Shown: positions 1 through 9,274 of the stretch, piece by piece | Position numbering within the stretch: position 1 is the stretch's first letter | Layout: the number at the start of each line of letters is the position of its first letter | Assembly: GCF_036647415.1 (NCBI RefSeq) | Contig: NZ_JAVXKG010000003.1 | Coordinates: 95,964 to 159,963 of the forward strand | DNA from: Empedobacter sp036647415 | GTDB lineage: Bacteria; Bacteroidota; Bacteroidia; Flavobacteriales; Weeksellaceae | DNA: 64,000 nucleotides | Direction: 5' to 3' | Program-made: the position numbers and the translations under genes | The notes under the pieces: generated by a model | Database searches by the model: none | Seen by the model: only the letters and a program-made list of their open reading frames with translations | Told to the model about the DNA's origin: nothing

Positions 1-2
1 AT

Positions 3-1292
3 CTTGAATCTGAACAACCTTACAGTTTTTGGAAGTATATTTTCATACCAAAAAAACAAATAAATAAACTGCATCAGAATTTAATTGATCACGAAAAAGC
101 GCATTGCATACAAAAACATAGTCTTGATATTTTGTTAATTGAAGTTTTTCAAATTATTTTTTGGTTCAATCCGTTTGTGTATTTCTATAAAAAATCAATC
201 AAATTAAATCATGAATTTCTTGCTGATGAATACGTTTTAATGCAAAATAATGATGTCAAAACGTATCAACATCAAATATTAGATTCTATTGCAGCTCAGA
301 ATCCATCTATCATGGCAAGTCATTTCAATTTTATATTAACAAAAAAACGCTTACTTATGATGACAAAAAATACATCTAAACAAAAAGTGAAAATGTTATC
401 TTTTGCTACTTTACCTTTCCTTTTGTCTGCATTCGTTTTATTTAGTCAAAAAACATTTGCCCAAAAAGTAGAACAAAATGCTCAAAAAGTAGAAAAAGTA
501 TTAGATAAATCTGTTGACTCTCAAGCTAAATTAATTTTTGAAGTCAAACCTGATAAAAATAAAGATTCCATTACTCAAGTTGGTACATTTATCATCAATC
601 CAAAGGATTCTATTAAAAACATTGATCCTAAAGACATTAAATCTATTGATGTTGATAAAAAACAAATTATAATAACAAAAAATAATAATGATACAGTAAA
701 GTATTACGTCAATTATAATTTTACACCAAGCGAAACAAAATTAATTCAAATAAAAAATCTAAAAACAAACGAATTATTAACAGAAGACATCAAAAATAGA
801 TTAAACAATTTACATCCAAAAGACATTAAAAAAGTTGATGTAAGAAAATTAGATGGTAAAAAACTTGTCATTATAAATGACTCTATTGAATATAGTTTTG
901 ATGATAAAACTTCAATTCCAAATAATTTAAATCTAAATGTAAAACTTTACACAAAAGATGGATATACAATTTATACTGATAAGAATGGAGTTCAACATAA
1001 GATTTTAAATTCAGAAATTGATCCTATTTATTTAACAAAAAGTAATAAAAAAAATAAACAGAATATTCAACAATTATATACGTTTAAAGTTGATCCAAAA
1101 GATTTTAAGGATCCTACAAAAATAAAAGAAATCATAAAGTTTAGAGTTGAATCTGCTTATTTTCAAGACAACAAAAGTATGAGCGAACATCTTGAACAAA
1201 AAAAGCAAGAGTTAAAACTACAAGAAAAAAACACAAAAAAAATGTTGAAAGAAGTGGAAAAACAACAACGTGAGTTGAAGAAAAAATCTTGA
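3..1292 (+). CDS. M56 (BlaR1/MecR1-like) membrane metallopeptidase, 5' end cut by window
   Basis: The reading frame is open from base 3, so the start lies before the window. The visible part has the zinc-binding HEKAH (HExxH) at bases 90-104, followed by an LNHEFLADEY segment typical of M56 antirepressor peptidases. A membrane segment (FATLPFLLSAFVLF, about bases 405-445) precedes a long Lys-rich extracytoplasmic region. That region holds three degenerate modules around PKDI/PKDF (bases about 600-680, 810-890 and 1090-1140) and a coiled, highly charged C-terminus. M56 proteins normally sense an extracellular signal and cleave a BlaI/MecI-type repressor encoded just upstream; that partner would lie outside the window. 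The family call is firm. The ligand and the repressor are unknown. Confidence 0.85.
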   Translation, partial: LESEQPYSFWKYIFIPKKQINKLHQNLIDHEKAHCIQKHSLDILLIEVFQIIFWFNPFVYFYKKSIKLNHEFLADEYVLMQNNDVKTYQHQILDSIAAQNPSIMASHFNFILTKKRLLMMTKNTSKQKVKMLSFATLPFLLSAFVLFSQKTFAQKVEQNAQKVEKVLDKSVDSQAKLIFEVKPDKNKDSITQVGTFIINPKDSIKNIDPKDIKSIDVDKKQIIITKNNNDTVKYYVNYNFTPSETKLIQIKNLKTNELLTEDIKNRLNNLHPKDIKKVDVRKLDGKKLVIINDSIEYSFDDKTSIPNNLNLNVKLYTKDGYTIYTDKNGVQHKILNSEIDPIYLTKSNKKNKQNIQQLYTFKVDPKDFKDPTKIKEIIKFRVESAYFQDNKSMSEHLEQKKQELKLQEKNTKKMLKEVEKQQRELKKKS

Positions 1293-1390
1293 TAAATAAG
1301 TTTTCAAAAAAAATACACAATATTTTTTACTATATAGTGTTCTATACTAATAAATCGTAATTAGTTATTTTTTTTATAACATTTAAGAAA

Positions 1391-1417
1391 AGGAAGTCAA
1401 AATGACTTCCTTTTTTT
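1391..1417 (+). terminator. Rho-independent terminator after the M56 gene
   Basis: An 8-bp stem AGGAAGTC / GACTTCCT with a 5-nt loop is followed by a run of seven or more T. It closes the M56 transcription unit and separates it from the helicase-nuclease gene. Confidence 0.85.
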
Positions 1418-1488
1418 GTACGTCATTGTTTGGCTTTTCAACTTTTTATTCTTGTTGTAAATTATTAACTTTCTGAAAAATTTAGATA

Positions 1489-4400
1489 GTGTTACAAGCA
1501 GGTGATTTCAAAATTTACAATGCATCCGCTGGTGCAGGTAAAACATACACTTTAGTAAAAGAATTTATTTCGTTATTATTAGCAAATGAAAGCAATTATC
1601 ATTTCGAACATATATTGGCTATAACTTTTACAAACAAAGCCGCAAACGAAATGAAAGAGCGTATTATAGAAACACTCGAAGAAATTGCTAAAAACCCAAA
1701 TCCTACCGAAGATTTTTATATTACAGAGTTAGCCAAAGAGTTAAATCTGAAACCAGAAATCATCAAAATAAAGGCGCACAATATTCTGATTACTATTTTG
1801 CACAATTACTCTAAATTTTCTATTTCTACAATCGATAAATTCAATCTGCGTCTAATGAAATCTTTTGCGCAAGATTTAGGCCTTTCCATGAATTTTGATG
1901 TAGAAATGAATACTTCAGAAATCATAAACGAATCTGTCGATTTATTGTATTCTAAAATCGGAGAAGATGAAAAACTGACGCAAACCATGATAAAAATTGC
2001 GTTGGATAATATGGATGACAACAAATCTTGGGACATCCGAAAAACACTTTCTTCTGATACTAATGAAATTTCGAATGATCGTCATTTACAAGATTTAGAA
2101 AAATTAAAAAACATTTCGTTAGATGAATTTATCAACTATCGAAAAACAATTTATACTGATATAAAAACCTTGAAAGATGGATTAATTCTTGTCGGAAATG
2201 ACTTTTTTGATCTACTTTCTAACAATGGAATATCAATAAACGAATTACCTGGAAAAAGTAGAGGAATTGCAGGTTTTTTCTCAAAATTGAAAAATTTTGA
2301 TGGTTTTGGAATGATTTTACCAACCGATGCAAATAATAAGGATATAAATGATGATGGTTATTTATCTAAAGTAAAAGATACAATTGCCGAATCTATTTTT
2401 CCAGAAATCAAAAAATTATTCGAAAAAGCTGCAACAATCAATGATCATTTAATTTTGTTGTCTTCTATTCAGAAAAATATTTCATCTATTTCATTAATCA
2501 ATGAAGTTGAAAAATCGTTAGATACCATCAAAAAAGATTCTAATGTTTTATTAATAAACGAATTCAATACAATTATCAGTAAAAATCTTCAAAATCAGCC
2601 CGCAAATTTTATTTACGAAAGAATTGGGTCGAGATACAGTCATTATTTTATTGATGAATTTCAAGATACATCGACATTGCAATGGAATAATCTAAATCCG
2701 TTGGTGGAAAATGCACGTGCGCAATCGGATACAATTATGTTAGTTGGCGACGCAAAACAATCTATTTATCGCTGGCGTGGTGGAAATCCAATGCAAATGA
2801 TAGACTTGATTGAGAGAAAAGATGAAGAAAAAATTCTTGTTGAAGAATTGGAAAAAAACTGGCGAAGTCACGAAAATATCATCCAATTCAACAACGAACT
2901 ATATTCTTACATTGCGCCACAGCTTAATTTACCTATGTTCCAAAACATCTACGAAATAGGAAATAAACAGCTTGTAAATGATAAAGAAAATGGTTTTGTA
3001 AAAATTAATTTCATCGAGCAAGAAGGTCGATCTAAAGATTTATTTAAAGAAAAAAACTTAGAATTAGTTTTAAATTATATTAAAGAATGTCAAGCAAATG
3101 GTTTTTCATTAAGTGATATTGCAATTTTAGTTCGTAGTAATGCACAAGGAATTATGTTGGCAAAATTTCTGACCGAAAACGAATTGGTTGTCATTTCTAA
3201 TGAAGCTTTATTACTTAAAAATTCGTTCGAAATTCAATTGATTGAATATTTGTTCAAAATCACTTCAAATCCAATGGACGAGCAGTCGAAAATCAGATTT
3301 TTGATGGTTGCTTATGAGCTTGAATTATTTGTTACAGATGATTTAACAATTACGGTAGAAAAAGCATTGAAAGATGGATTAAAAGCCTTTCTTAAATTAA
3401 CAAAATCAATCGGAATTGATTTAGATTTTATTCAAGATCAAAATTTATCGTTGTATGATTTTACCGAAAAAACAATCCGAACATTAAAATTAGAAAACCG
3501 TTCGCCAGCATATATTTTAAGCTTTTTAGATGTTATTTTAGAATATTCATCTAAAAATGAATCCGATTTGAATTCGTTTTTAGAATTTTGGTCAACAGCA
3601 AAAGATAAATCAAGTATCAAGACACCAAAAGGTGTAGATGCGATACAAATTATGACCATTCACAAATCAAAAGGTTTAGAATTTCCAGTTGTTATTTTAC
3701 CGTTTTTAGATTGGCAAAGTAAAAGCTCTAAAATCTGGATTCCATTGCAAAAAAGCGAAGAAAATCCGTTTGAAACATTTTATGTTAATATCAATAATGA
3801 TTTAAAAACAATTCAAAACGAAGAAATTAAATCGAAGATTGATGATGAAGAAAACTTGGTTCAATTGGATGAAATTAATACACTTTATGTTGCCACAACA
3901 CGTGCAAAAGAGCAATTGTACATGATTTCATTAAAACCAAAAGAAAATTCGAGCTCAAAAAATATTGCTAATTTTCTATATGAATTTGTCAATTATAAAG
4001 GTTTTCATGAAGATGAAATTATCTTGAAAGGTTCGCCAGAACGCGTTTCTATTCCAAAAGAAAAAGAGCAATATTCTTCAGAATTAACACTATATTCTTC
4101 GGATTGGAATACACGTTTGATAATAAATACAAATTCGGAAAAGGCACAACAAAAACTAGCGTTTACAGAATTCGGAAATACAGTGCACACCGTTCTTTCG
4201 CAAATTATTACAGCAAAAGATTTGCCTAAAATAATAGAACAAGAAAAACAACGTGGAACTATTTCTGTGGAAAATGTTCAACATCTACAAAATGTCTTGG
4301 AAAATATGCTACAAGATGCTAAATTAGTTCCATATTTTGCAGAAGATTTAACGGTGTTGAATGAGCGAGATTTTATAGACGAAAATGGACAAATTTTCAG

Positions 4401-4602
4401 AGCCGATCGCGTTGTGATTGATCAAGAGAATAAATGTACAATTATCGATTATAAAACTGGTCAACCCGATTTAGATCATCATTTTCAAGTCAATCGATAT
4501 GCAGATTTTTTCAAATCGTTAGGTTATACTATTCAATCTAAAATATTAATCTATATTGACGATGAACAGCAAAAAATTAATGTTGTAGAGGTAAGTGAAT
4601 GA
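1489..4602 (+). CDS. UvrD/RecB-family helicase-nuclease (AddA-like)
   Basis: This is a 1037-residue ATP-dependent DNA helicase fused to a nuclease, expected to process double-strand breaks for recombination. Visible motifs in order: Walker A (SAGAGKT, about residues 13-19), motif Ia (FTNKAANEMKER), Walker B (DEFQDTS, about 389-395), motif III (GDAKQSIYRWRGG, about 420), motif V (TIHKSKGLEFPVV, about 723), motif VI (VATTRAKEQL, about 802), and a C-terminal PD-(D/E)XK nuclease (RADRVVID then IIDYKTG, about 970-990). The GTG start is forced: an in-frame TAG lies two codons upstream and the Walker A follows within 12 residues. It overlaps uvrC by 4 bp (ATGA), so the two are probably co-transcribed. 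The AddB-type partner is not in the window. Confidence 0.92.
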   Translation: MLQAGDFKIYNASAGAGKTYTLVKEFISLLLANESNYHFEHILAITFTNKAANEMKERIIETLEEIAKNPNPTEDFYITELAKELNLKPEIIKIKAHNILITILHNYSKFSISTIDKFNLRLMKSFAQDLGLSMNFDVEMNTSEIINESVDLLYSKIGEDEKLTQTMIKIALDNMDDNKSWDIRKTLSSDTNEISNDRHLQDLEKLKNISLDEFINYRKTIYTDIKTLKDGLILVGNDFFDLLSNNGISINELPGKSRGIAGFFSKLKNFDGFGMILPTDANNKDINDDGYLSKVKDTIAESIFPEIKKLFEKAATINDHLILLSSIQKNISSISLINEVEKSLDTIKKDSNVLLINEFNTIISKNLQNQPANFIYERIGSRYSHYFIDEFQDTSTLQWNNLNPLVENARAQSDTIMLVGDAKQSIYRWRGGNPMQMIDLIERKDEEKILVEELEKNWRSHENIIQFNNELYSYIAPQLNLPMFQNIYEIGNKQLVNDKENGFVKINFIEQEGRSKDLFKEKNLELVLNYIKECQANGFSLSDIAILVRSNAQGIMLAKFLTENELVVISNEALLLKNSFEIQLIEYLFKITSNPMDEQSKIRFLMVAYELELFVTDDLTITVEKALKDGLKAFLKLTKSIGIDLDFIQDQNLSLYDFTEKTIRTLKLENRSPAYILSFLDVILEYSSKNESDLNSFLEFWSTAKDKSSIKTPKGVDAIQIMTIHKSKGLEFPVVILPFLDWQSKSSKIWIPLQKSEENPFETFYVNINNDLKTIQNEEIKSKIDDEENLVQLDEINTLYVATTRAKEQLYMISLKPKENSSSKNIANFLYEFVNYKGFHEDEIILKGSPERVSIPKEKEQYSSELTLYSSDWNTRLIINTNSEKAQQKLAFTEFGNTVHTVLSQIITAKDLPKIIEQEKQRGTISVENVQHLQNVLENMLQDAKLVPYFAEDLTVLNERDFIDENGQIFRADRVVIDQENKCTIIDYKTGQPDLDHHFQVNRYADFFKSLGYTIQSKILIYIDDEQQKINVVEVSE

Positions 4603-6404
4603 ATGAAAATATCAAATTAAAACTAGCAAGTTTGCCAGATTCGCCTGGTGTTTATCAATATTATAATAAAAAAGGAGATTTACTTTATATAGGTAAAGCA
4701 AAAAACTTAAAACGTCGTGTAAGTTCATATTTTAATAAACAACATGACTCTAAACGTTTACGCGTTCTTGTAAGTAATATTGATACCATAGAAACTATCA
4801 ACGTTAATTCTGAATATGATGCGTTGCTTCTAGAAAATAATTTGATAAAAGAACACAAACCACGTTACAATATTTTACTGAAAGATGACAAAACTTATCC
4901 ATGGATTTGTATTAAAAATGAACGTTTTCCTCGAATATTTTCGACACGGAATATCATAAAAGATGGATCAGAATATTTTGGTCCATACTCTAGCGTAAAA
5001 ACGATGAAAGTTTTATTGGGTTTGATTAAAGAATTGTACCAAATACGAACTTGTAACTACGATTTGAGCGATAAAAATATCGAAAACAATAAATATAAAG
5101 TCTGTTTAGAATATCATATCGGAAATTGTTTGGGACCATGCGAAGGGTATCAAACCGAAGAAGAATATAACGAACAAATTTCTGCTATTCGAAATATTAT
5201 CAAAGGAGAATTTAACGAAGCAAAACAATATTTGACCAATCAAATGATAAAATATGCTTCAGAATTAAAGTTTGAAAAAGCACAAGTTATCAAAGAAAAA
5301 ATAGAATCGTTGCAAAATTATCAAGCACGTTCTACCATTGTTTCGCCAACCATTACCAATGTTGATGTTTTTTCGATTACATCAGACGAAGAATATGCGT
5401 ATGTCAATTTCATGAAAATTTATCATGGAGCAATTATACAGTCATATACAGAAGAATGGAAAAAGAAATTGGACGAAACTGATGAAGATTTATTAGAACG
5501 AGCAATTATTGATTTTTCGGAACGATTTAATCTTAATTCAAAAGAAATATATGTTCCATTTGAATTAAATTTAGAAATTCCGAATCGTAAAATTACTGTT
5601 CCAAAAATTGGTGATAAAAAACACATCATCGATCTATCATTAAAAAATACCCGAATTTATCGTTTAGAACAACTGAAACAAACCAAAATTGTAGATCCAG
5701 ACCGACATACAAATCGAATTATGAATCAAATGAAAATTGATTTACGATTACCTACCGAACCACGACATATAGAGGGTTTTGATAACTCTAACATTCAAGG
5801 AACAAATCCTGTCTCGGCTTGTGTGGTTTTTAAAAATGGTAAACCAAGCAAGAAAGATTATCGCATTTTTAATGTTAAAACTGTTGATGGTCCAAATGAT
5901 TTTGCAACGATGGAAGAAGTAATAGAACGTAGATATACGCGGGTTATCGCAGAAAGCGAACCTTTACCTCAACTTATTTTGATAGATGGTGGAAAAGGGC
6001 AATTAAGTTCTGCACTAAAATCTATTGATCGTTTGGGATTACGTGGAAAAGTTACAGTAATTGGAATTGCAAAACGTTTGGAAGAAATTTATTATCCGAA
6101 CGATCCATACCCGTTGTATCTGGATAAAAATTCGGAAACACTAAAAGTTTTACAACACGTACGTGATGAATCGCACCGTTATGGAATTACAAATCATAGA
6201 AATAGACGAAGTAAAAATGCGTTTAATTCGGTTTTAGAAGAAATAGACGGTATAGGACCACAAACAATTAAAGAATTATTAACAAATTTTAAATCGGTAG
6301 AACGAATAAAAAATGCATCTTTGTTACAATTAACAGATGTTATAGGAAAATCGAAAGCTAAAAAAGTAAAAGATTATTTTTCTAATGAAAAACCTACTAA
6401 TTGA
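4599..6404 (+). CDS. uvrC: Excinuclease ABC subunit C
   Basis: UvrC makes the dual incisions around bulky lesions in nucleotide excision repair after UvrA and UvrB load on DNA. The 601-residue length is normal. An N-terminal GIY-YIG nuclease (PGVYQYYN ... LLYIGKAKNLKRR, residues about 13-40) is followed by a Cys-containing stretch near 150-185, a UVR domain that contacts UvrB (about 200-240), the RNase H-like UvrC domain (EGFDNSNIQG, about 391; LILIDGGKGQ, about 458) and C-terminal helix-hairpin-helix repeats (EEIDGIGPQ ... IGKSKAKKV). The start overlaps the helicase-nuclease stop by 4 bp and the 3' end overlaps the next gene by 20 bp, which indicates a translationally coupled repair operon. 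Confidence 0.98.
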   Translation: MNENIKLKLASLPDSPGVYQYYNKKGDLLYIGKAKNLKRRVSSYFNKQHDSKRLRVLVSNIDTIETINVNSEYDALLLENNLIKEHKPRYNILLKDDKTYPWICIKNERFPRIFSTRNIIKDGSEYFGPYSSVKTMKVLLGLIKELYQIRTCNYDLSDKNIENNKYKVCLEYHIGNCLGPCEGYQTEEEYNEQISAIRNIIKGEFNEAKQYLTNQMIKYASELKFEKAQVIKEKIESLQNYQARSTIVSPTITNVDVFSITSDEEYAYVNFMKIYHGAIIQSYTEEWKKKLDETDEDLLERAIIDFSERFNLNSKEIYVPFELNLEIPNRKITVPKIGDKKHIIDLSLKNTRIYRLEQLKQTKIVDPDRHTNRIMNQMKIDLRLPTEPRHIEGFDNSNIQGTNPVSACVVFKNGKPSKKDYRIFNVKTVDGPNDFATMEEVIERRYTRVIAESEPLPQLILIDGGKGQLSSALKSIDRLGLRGKVTVIGIAKRLEEIYYPNDPYPLYLDKNSETLKVLQHVRDESHRYGITNHRNRRSKNAFNSVLEEIDGIGPQTIKELLTNFKSVERIKNASLLQLTDVIGKSKAKKVKDYFSNEKPTN

Positions 6405-6825
6405 TAGAGATTTAACTTCTCTACTGAACAATCCGAAACTACAAGCCATTTTGGCCATTGTTCCAGTCACTTTATTTATACTTGGCTTGTTAAGTTATTT
6501 TGGAATTTTCTTTTCTATGTTTAGCACAATTGATGCGCAATTGGGACACATGGGAAATTCTAAATCGCTATTGAGTGCATTATTAGGAAATCTTATTATT
6601 TTTATCTTTTTGGTATTAATGAGTTTTTTTACGGGTGTTATTTCATTCGTTTATTTTATTGTACACGCCGTTAAAAATCCTAATTTAATAAAAAGTGATG
6701 ATCGACTATTATGGATTATTGCAATTATTTTTGGTAATGGATTAGGTATTTTTGTGTATTGGCTTTCTCAAATCAAACGAAAAGATCCTCGACCTATTAT
6801 AGATTTATACACGGACGAAATTTAA
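6385..6825 (+). CDS. Small membrane protein with PLDc_N-like C-terminal segment
   Basis: This 146-residue protein has about four hydrophobic segments (residues about 18-45, 62-92 and 108-130). The last part, RLLWIIAIIFGNGLGIFVYW followed by basic residues, resembles the short membrane motif at the N-terminus of cardiolipin synthase-type phospholipase D proteins (PLDc_N). No catalytic HKD motif is present, so it is not an enzyme of that family on its own. It overlaps the end of uvrC by 20 bp in another frame and is followed by a strong terminator, so it is the last gene of this operon. Function is unknown. The match to PLDc_N is by eye. Confidence 0.75.
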   Translation: MKNLLIDRDLTSLLNNPKLQAILAIVPVTLFILGLLSYFGIFFSMFSTIDAQLGHMGNSKSLLSALLGNLIIFIFLVLMSFFTGVISFVYFIVHAVKNPNLIKSDDRLLWIIAIIFGNGLGIFVYWLSQIKRKDPRPIIDLYTDEI

Positions 6826-6830
6826 AATAT

Positions 6831-6866
6831 AAACTGCTTTACAATTTAGTAAAGCAGTTTTTTTTT
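6831..6866 (+). terminator. Rho-independent terminator of the helicase-nuclease/uvrC operon
   Basis: A 12-bp stem AAACTGCTTTAC / GTAAAGCAGTTT with a 6-nt loop is followed directly by a T run. Confidence 0.9.
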
Positions 6867-6913
6867 ATTCTGTGTTCTCATTTTTTGTACCTTAACTACT
6901 AAATCAAAAACAT

Positions 6914-7411
6914 ATGAAAATTTTAAAATTATTACAAACCGAATTGAAAAATGAACATCGAATTACAATAGAATTCATGTCGAAATTTCCTGGTGACAAA
7001 GTAGATTTTAAGCCACACGAAAAAAGTATGGACATCACAACATTAGCCAATCATATTGTCGAAATTTTTGCTTGGCCAGCACTTATTTTACAGACGGATA
7101 AATTAGATTTTGCTGCTGGAGATTACAAACCAACAAAATTTGAAACTTCGGAAGAATTATTAAAAAAATTAGAAGAAGATTACAAAACTGGAAAAACAGC
7201 TTTGAAAAAAGCGACAAATGGCGATTTGAAAAAGAATTGGAAAATTACTTCTGGCGATGTTGTATTTGCAGATTATACAAAATACGAAGCTATTCGTCAT
7301 GCATTAAATCAAATTACACATCATCGTGCGCAATTAGGTGTTTATTATCGTTTAAATGATATTGAACTACCTTCAAGCTACGGACCAAGTGCCGATTCTT
7401 CAAATTTTTAA
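6914..7411 (+). CDS. DinB-superfamily four-helix protein
   Basis: This is a 165-residue protein of the DinB/YfiT-like metal-binding four-helix bundle superfamily. The conserved spacing is visible: an N-terminal helix, LANHIVEIFAWP with the first His (about residue 47), and the C-terminal HHRAQLGVYYR with the metal-binding His pair (about residues 138-142). The ending around PSSYGPSAD is typical of the Bacteroidota members. Relatives include thiol-dependent S-transferases, but the substrate cannot be read from sequence. It stands alone between two terminators, so it is probably monocistronic. Despite the family name there is no evidence here that it is DNA-damage inducible. Confidence 0.88.
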   Translation: MKILKLLQTELKNEHRITIEFMSKFPGDKVDFKPHEKSMDITTLANHIVEIFAWPALILQTDKLDFAAGDYKPTKFETSEELLKKLEEDYKTGKTALKKATNGDLKKNWKITSGDVVFADYTKYEAIRHALNQITHHRAQLGVYYRLNDIELPSSYGPSADSSNF

Positions 7412-7419
7412 TAATAAAA

Positions 7420-7446
7420 AAGGCTTCTTTAACAGAAGCCTTAAAA
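7420..7446 (+). terminator. Terminator after the DinB gene
   Basis: Stem AAGGCTTCT (7420-7428) / AGAAGCCTT (7434-7442) with a 5-nt loop. The T run downstream is short, while the A run upstream would give a good U tract on the minus strand. Confidence 0.7.
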
Positions 7447-7461
7447 TCATAATTAGTGTTA

Positions 7462-7489
7462 ATTAATATCACTGATCAGTAATATTGAT
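7462..7489. repeat. 28-bp imperfect palindrome in a 300-bp gene-free gap
   Basis: The sequence is symmetric around the perfect core ACTGATCAGT (7471-7480), and most flanking bases also pair (AATAT on the left with ATATT on the right). It lies in the convergent gap 7412-7713, which contains no ORF of note. The rest of the gap is about 85% A+T and has a second small inverted repeat (AACAT/ATGTT, about 7516-7530). It is too far from a gene start to be an obvious operator. It could be a protein-binding site or a decayed small RNA. Confidence 0.5.
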
Positions 7490-7659
7490 ACTCAAAAATA
7501 TTAATAATAATATAACATGACAAATGTTATTAAGATTTTTTTAATAATATTTAACATTTTTATTAGATTCGTACAATTACTAATATTTTTTTATTTATTC
7601 TTAAATAAAAAACGCTAAAATTAATCATACTTTAATCATAGTTATTAATTCAATTATAA

Positions 7660-7694
7660 AATATAAAAAAAGCCACTACAACTGTAATGGCTTT
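7660..7694 (-). terminator. Terminator of gcvT
   Basis: Read leftward, the stem is AAAGCCA (with one mismatch, then TACA/TGTA) closing on TGGCTTT, followed by a T run and AT-rich sequence. It sits 20 bp past the gcvT stop. Confidence 0.85.
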
Positions 7695-7713
7695 CTATTT
7701 ATTTATCTTTTAA

Positions 7714-8790
7714 TTAGACAAAAGGAGTTTTTACAACTTCTGCTAATACATTTTTATCACGAATCTGAATTCTGATTTTTGTACCAACTTTTGCAAAATC
7801 AGTGTGTACATACGCCAAACCGATTCCTTCTTTCAACATTGGCGACTGTGTACCAGATGTTACAATACCTATTGTATTTTCGTTATCATCTACTACTTTA
7901 TAATCATGACGAGGAATTCCTCTTTCGATCATTTTGAATCCTACTAACTTCTTCTCTACTCCTGCTTCTTTCTGAGCTTTCAAAATATCCGAAGAAATAA
8001 AACCTGTATCCAATTTAGTTACCCAACCTAAGCCAGCTTCTAATGGTGTTGTGTCATCGTTGATATCATTTCCATATAAACAGTAACCTTTCTCCAAACG
8101 CAATGTATCGCGCGCAGCTAAACCACAAGGTTCAATTCCGAAATCTGCACCAGCTTCCATCACTTTATCCCACATTTCATTCGCAGAATCATTCGCAAAA
8201 TAAATCTCAAAACCTCCAGAACCAGTATATCCAGTTGCTGAAATAATTACGTTCTCGATTCCTGCAAACTTACCTACAGCAAAGTGATAAAAAGGAATTT
8301 CTGCCAAATTAATATCTGTTAAAGCTTGCATAGACTCTATTGCTTTTGGCCCTTGAATTGCCAACAAAGACATATCATCAGATTTGTTTGTCATCTCAAC
8401 ACCAAATGTATTGTGTTTTGTCATCCAAGCCCAATCTTTATCTATGTTAGATGCGTTTACAACTGCCATCCACTCATCATCAGCCATTTTATAGATAATT
8501 AAATCATCTACAATACCACCTTTTTCGTTTGGCATTGCATTATATTGTGCCTGACCAATTGCAACTTTCGTTACATCGTTTGTCAATAAATACTGTAATA
8601 AATCTGTTGCTTTTTCTCCTTTCAAGAAAAATTGTCCCATGTGAGAAACGTCAAAAACACCAACTTTTTCGCGTACTACAAAGTGCTCTTGGTTAACACC
8701 TGCGTATTGTACTGGCATTTCATATCCAGCAAAAGGAACCATTTTCGCACCTAAATCTTTGTGCTTTTGGTTTAATGCAGTTACTTTCAT
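7714..8790 (-). CDS. gcvT: Glycine cleavage system T protein (aminomethyltransferase)
   Basis: GcvT transfers the methylene group from the aminomethyl arm of the H protein to tetrahydrofolate and releases ammonia, the third step of glycine cleavage. The 358-residue protein is collinear with the family: an N-terminal GAKMVPFAGYEMPVQY, DVSHMGQ, the folate-binding core with YTGSGGFEIY, GLAARDTLRLEKGY, and a C-terminal barrel (GIVTSGTQSP). The other glycine cleavage genes are not adjacent, which is usual in this phylum. It appears monocistronic, with a terminator immediately downstream and a TAnnTTTG box upstream. Confidence 0.97.
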   Translation of the reverse strand: MKVTALNQKHKDLGAKMVPFAGYEMPVQYAGVNQEHFVVREKVGVFDVSHMGQFFLKGEKATDLLQYLLTNDVTKVAIGQAQYNAMPNEKGGIVDDLIIYKMADDEWMAVVNASNIDKDWAWMTKHNTFGVEMTNKSDDMSLLAIQGPKAIESMQALTDINLAEIPFYHFAVGKFAGIENVIISATGYTGSGGFEIYFANDSANEMWDKVMEAGADFGIEPCGLAARDTLRLEKGYCLYGNDINDDTTPLEAGLGWVTKLDTGFISSDILKAQKEAGVEKKLVGFKMIERGIPRHDYKVVDDNENTIGIVTSGTQSPMLKEGIGLAYVHTDFAKVGTKIRIQIRDKNVLAEVVKTPFV

Positions 8791-8824
8791 TATTTGTTTG
8801 CTTTGAAAATTTTAATAATTATCC

Positions 8825-8832
8825 CAAAAATA
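8825..8832 (-). promoter_or_regulatory. Candidate -7 box for gcvT
   Basis: Reading the minus strand the box is TATTTTTG, matching the Bacteroidota TAnnTTTG consensus, about 35 nt before the gcvT start. No good -33 TTTG was seen. Confidence 0.45.
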
Positions 8833-8868
8833 AGGAATTAATTCGTAGAAAAATTGGTCTATAAAATT

Positions 8869-9231
8869 TTATCTAATTTTATGTATAATTTTCAAATCAC
8901 CATCTGTCGCTTTATACGGATCAAAACGCATGACAGATTTACCTTTCTCAAATTTGATTTGAAATTTTTCATCAATTTTACCAACCAACTTTTTAGACTG
9001 ACAATCTTCACAAGGTTTTACAAGAATTGTATCGTTGGTTTTACCTTTTACTTTTACTATTTGATACGAATAATCTTTGTTTAATCTCGATGGAATACTA
9101 CTCTCTATCGATTTGTGAAAATCATTAATAAAAAAAACACGTCGATCTTTATTACTGCCGATAACAATAGATATACCGACAAAAATCAATAAAACTATAA
9201 TTGCTATGGTTAATCCTTTTTTTATATCCAT
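8869..9231 (-). CDS. Hypothetical single-pass membrane protein
   Basis: This protein of about 120 residues begins MDIKKGLTIAIIVLLIF, with one N-terminal membrane helix and a hydrophilic C-terminal domain. That domain carries a CEDC pair (CxxC-like), which could bind metal or form a disulfide. The start was set at the ATG at 9231. A longer frame to 9264 exists but would leave only 10 bp to the divergent gene at 9275. No family was recognised. It is transcribed in the same direction as gcvT, 78 bp upstream of it, but gcvT has its own promoter-like box. Confidence 0.65.
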   Translation of the reverse strand: MDIKKGLTIAIIVLLIFVGISIVIGSNKDRRVFFINDFHKSIESSIPSRLNKDYSYQIVKVKGKTNDTILVKPCEDCQSKKLVGKIDEKFQIKFEKGKSVMRFDPYKATDGDLKIIHKIR

Positions 9232-9274
9232 CTTTTTGGTTAATTCGTAGTTTAAAAGTAACAATTCAATCCGA

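Noticed and set aside
6914..7411. SOS-regulated damage-inducible gene, from the DinB name
   Set aside because: No LexA-like site was seen, and the family name refers to a fold, not to SOS control.
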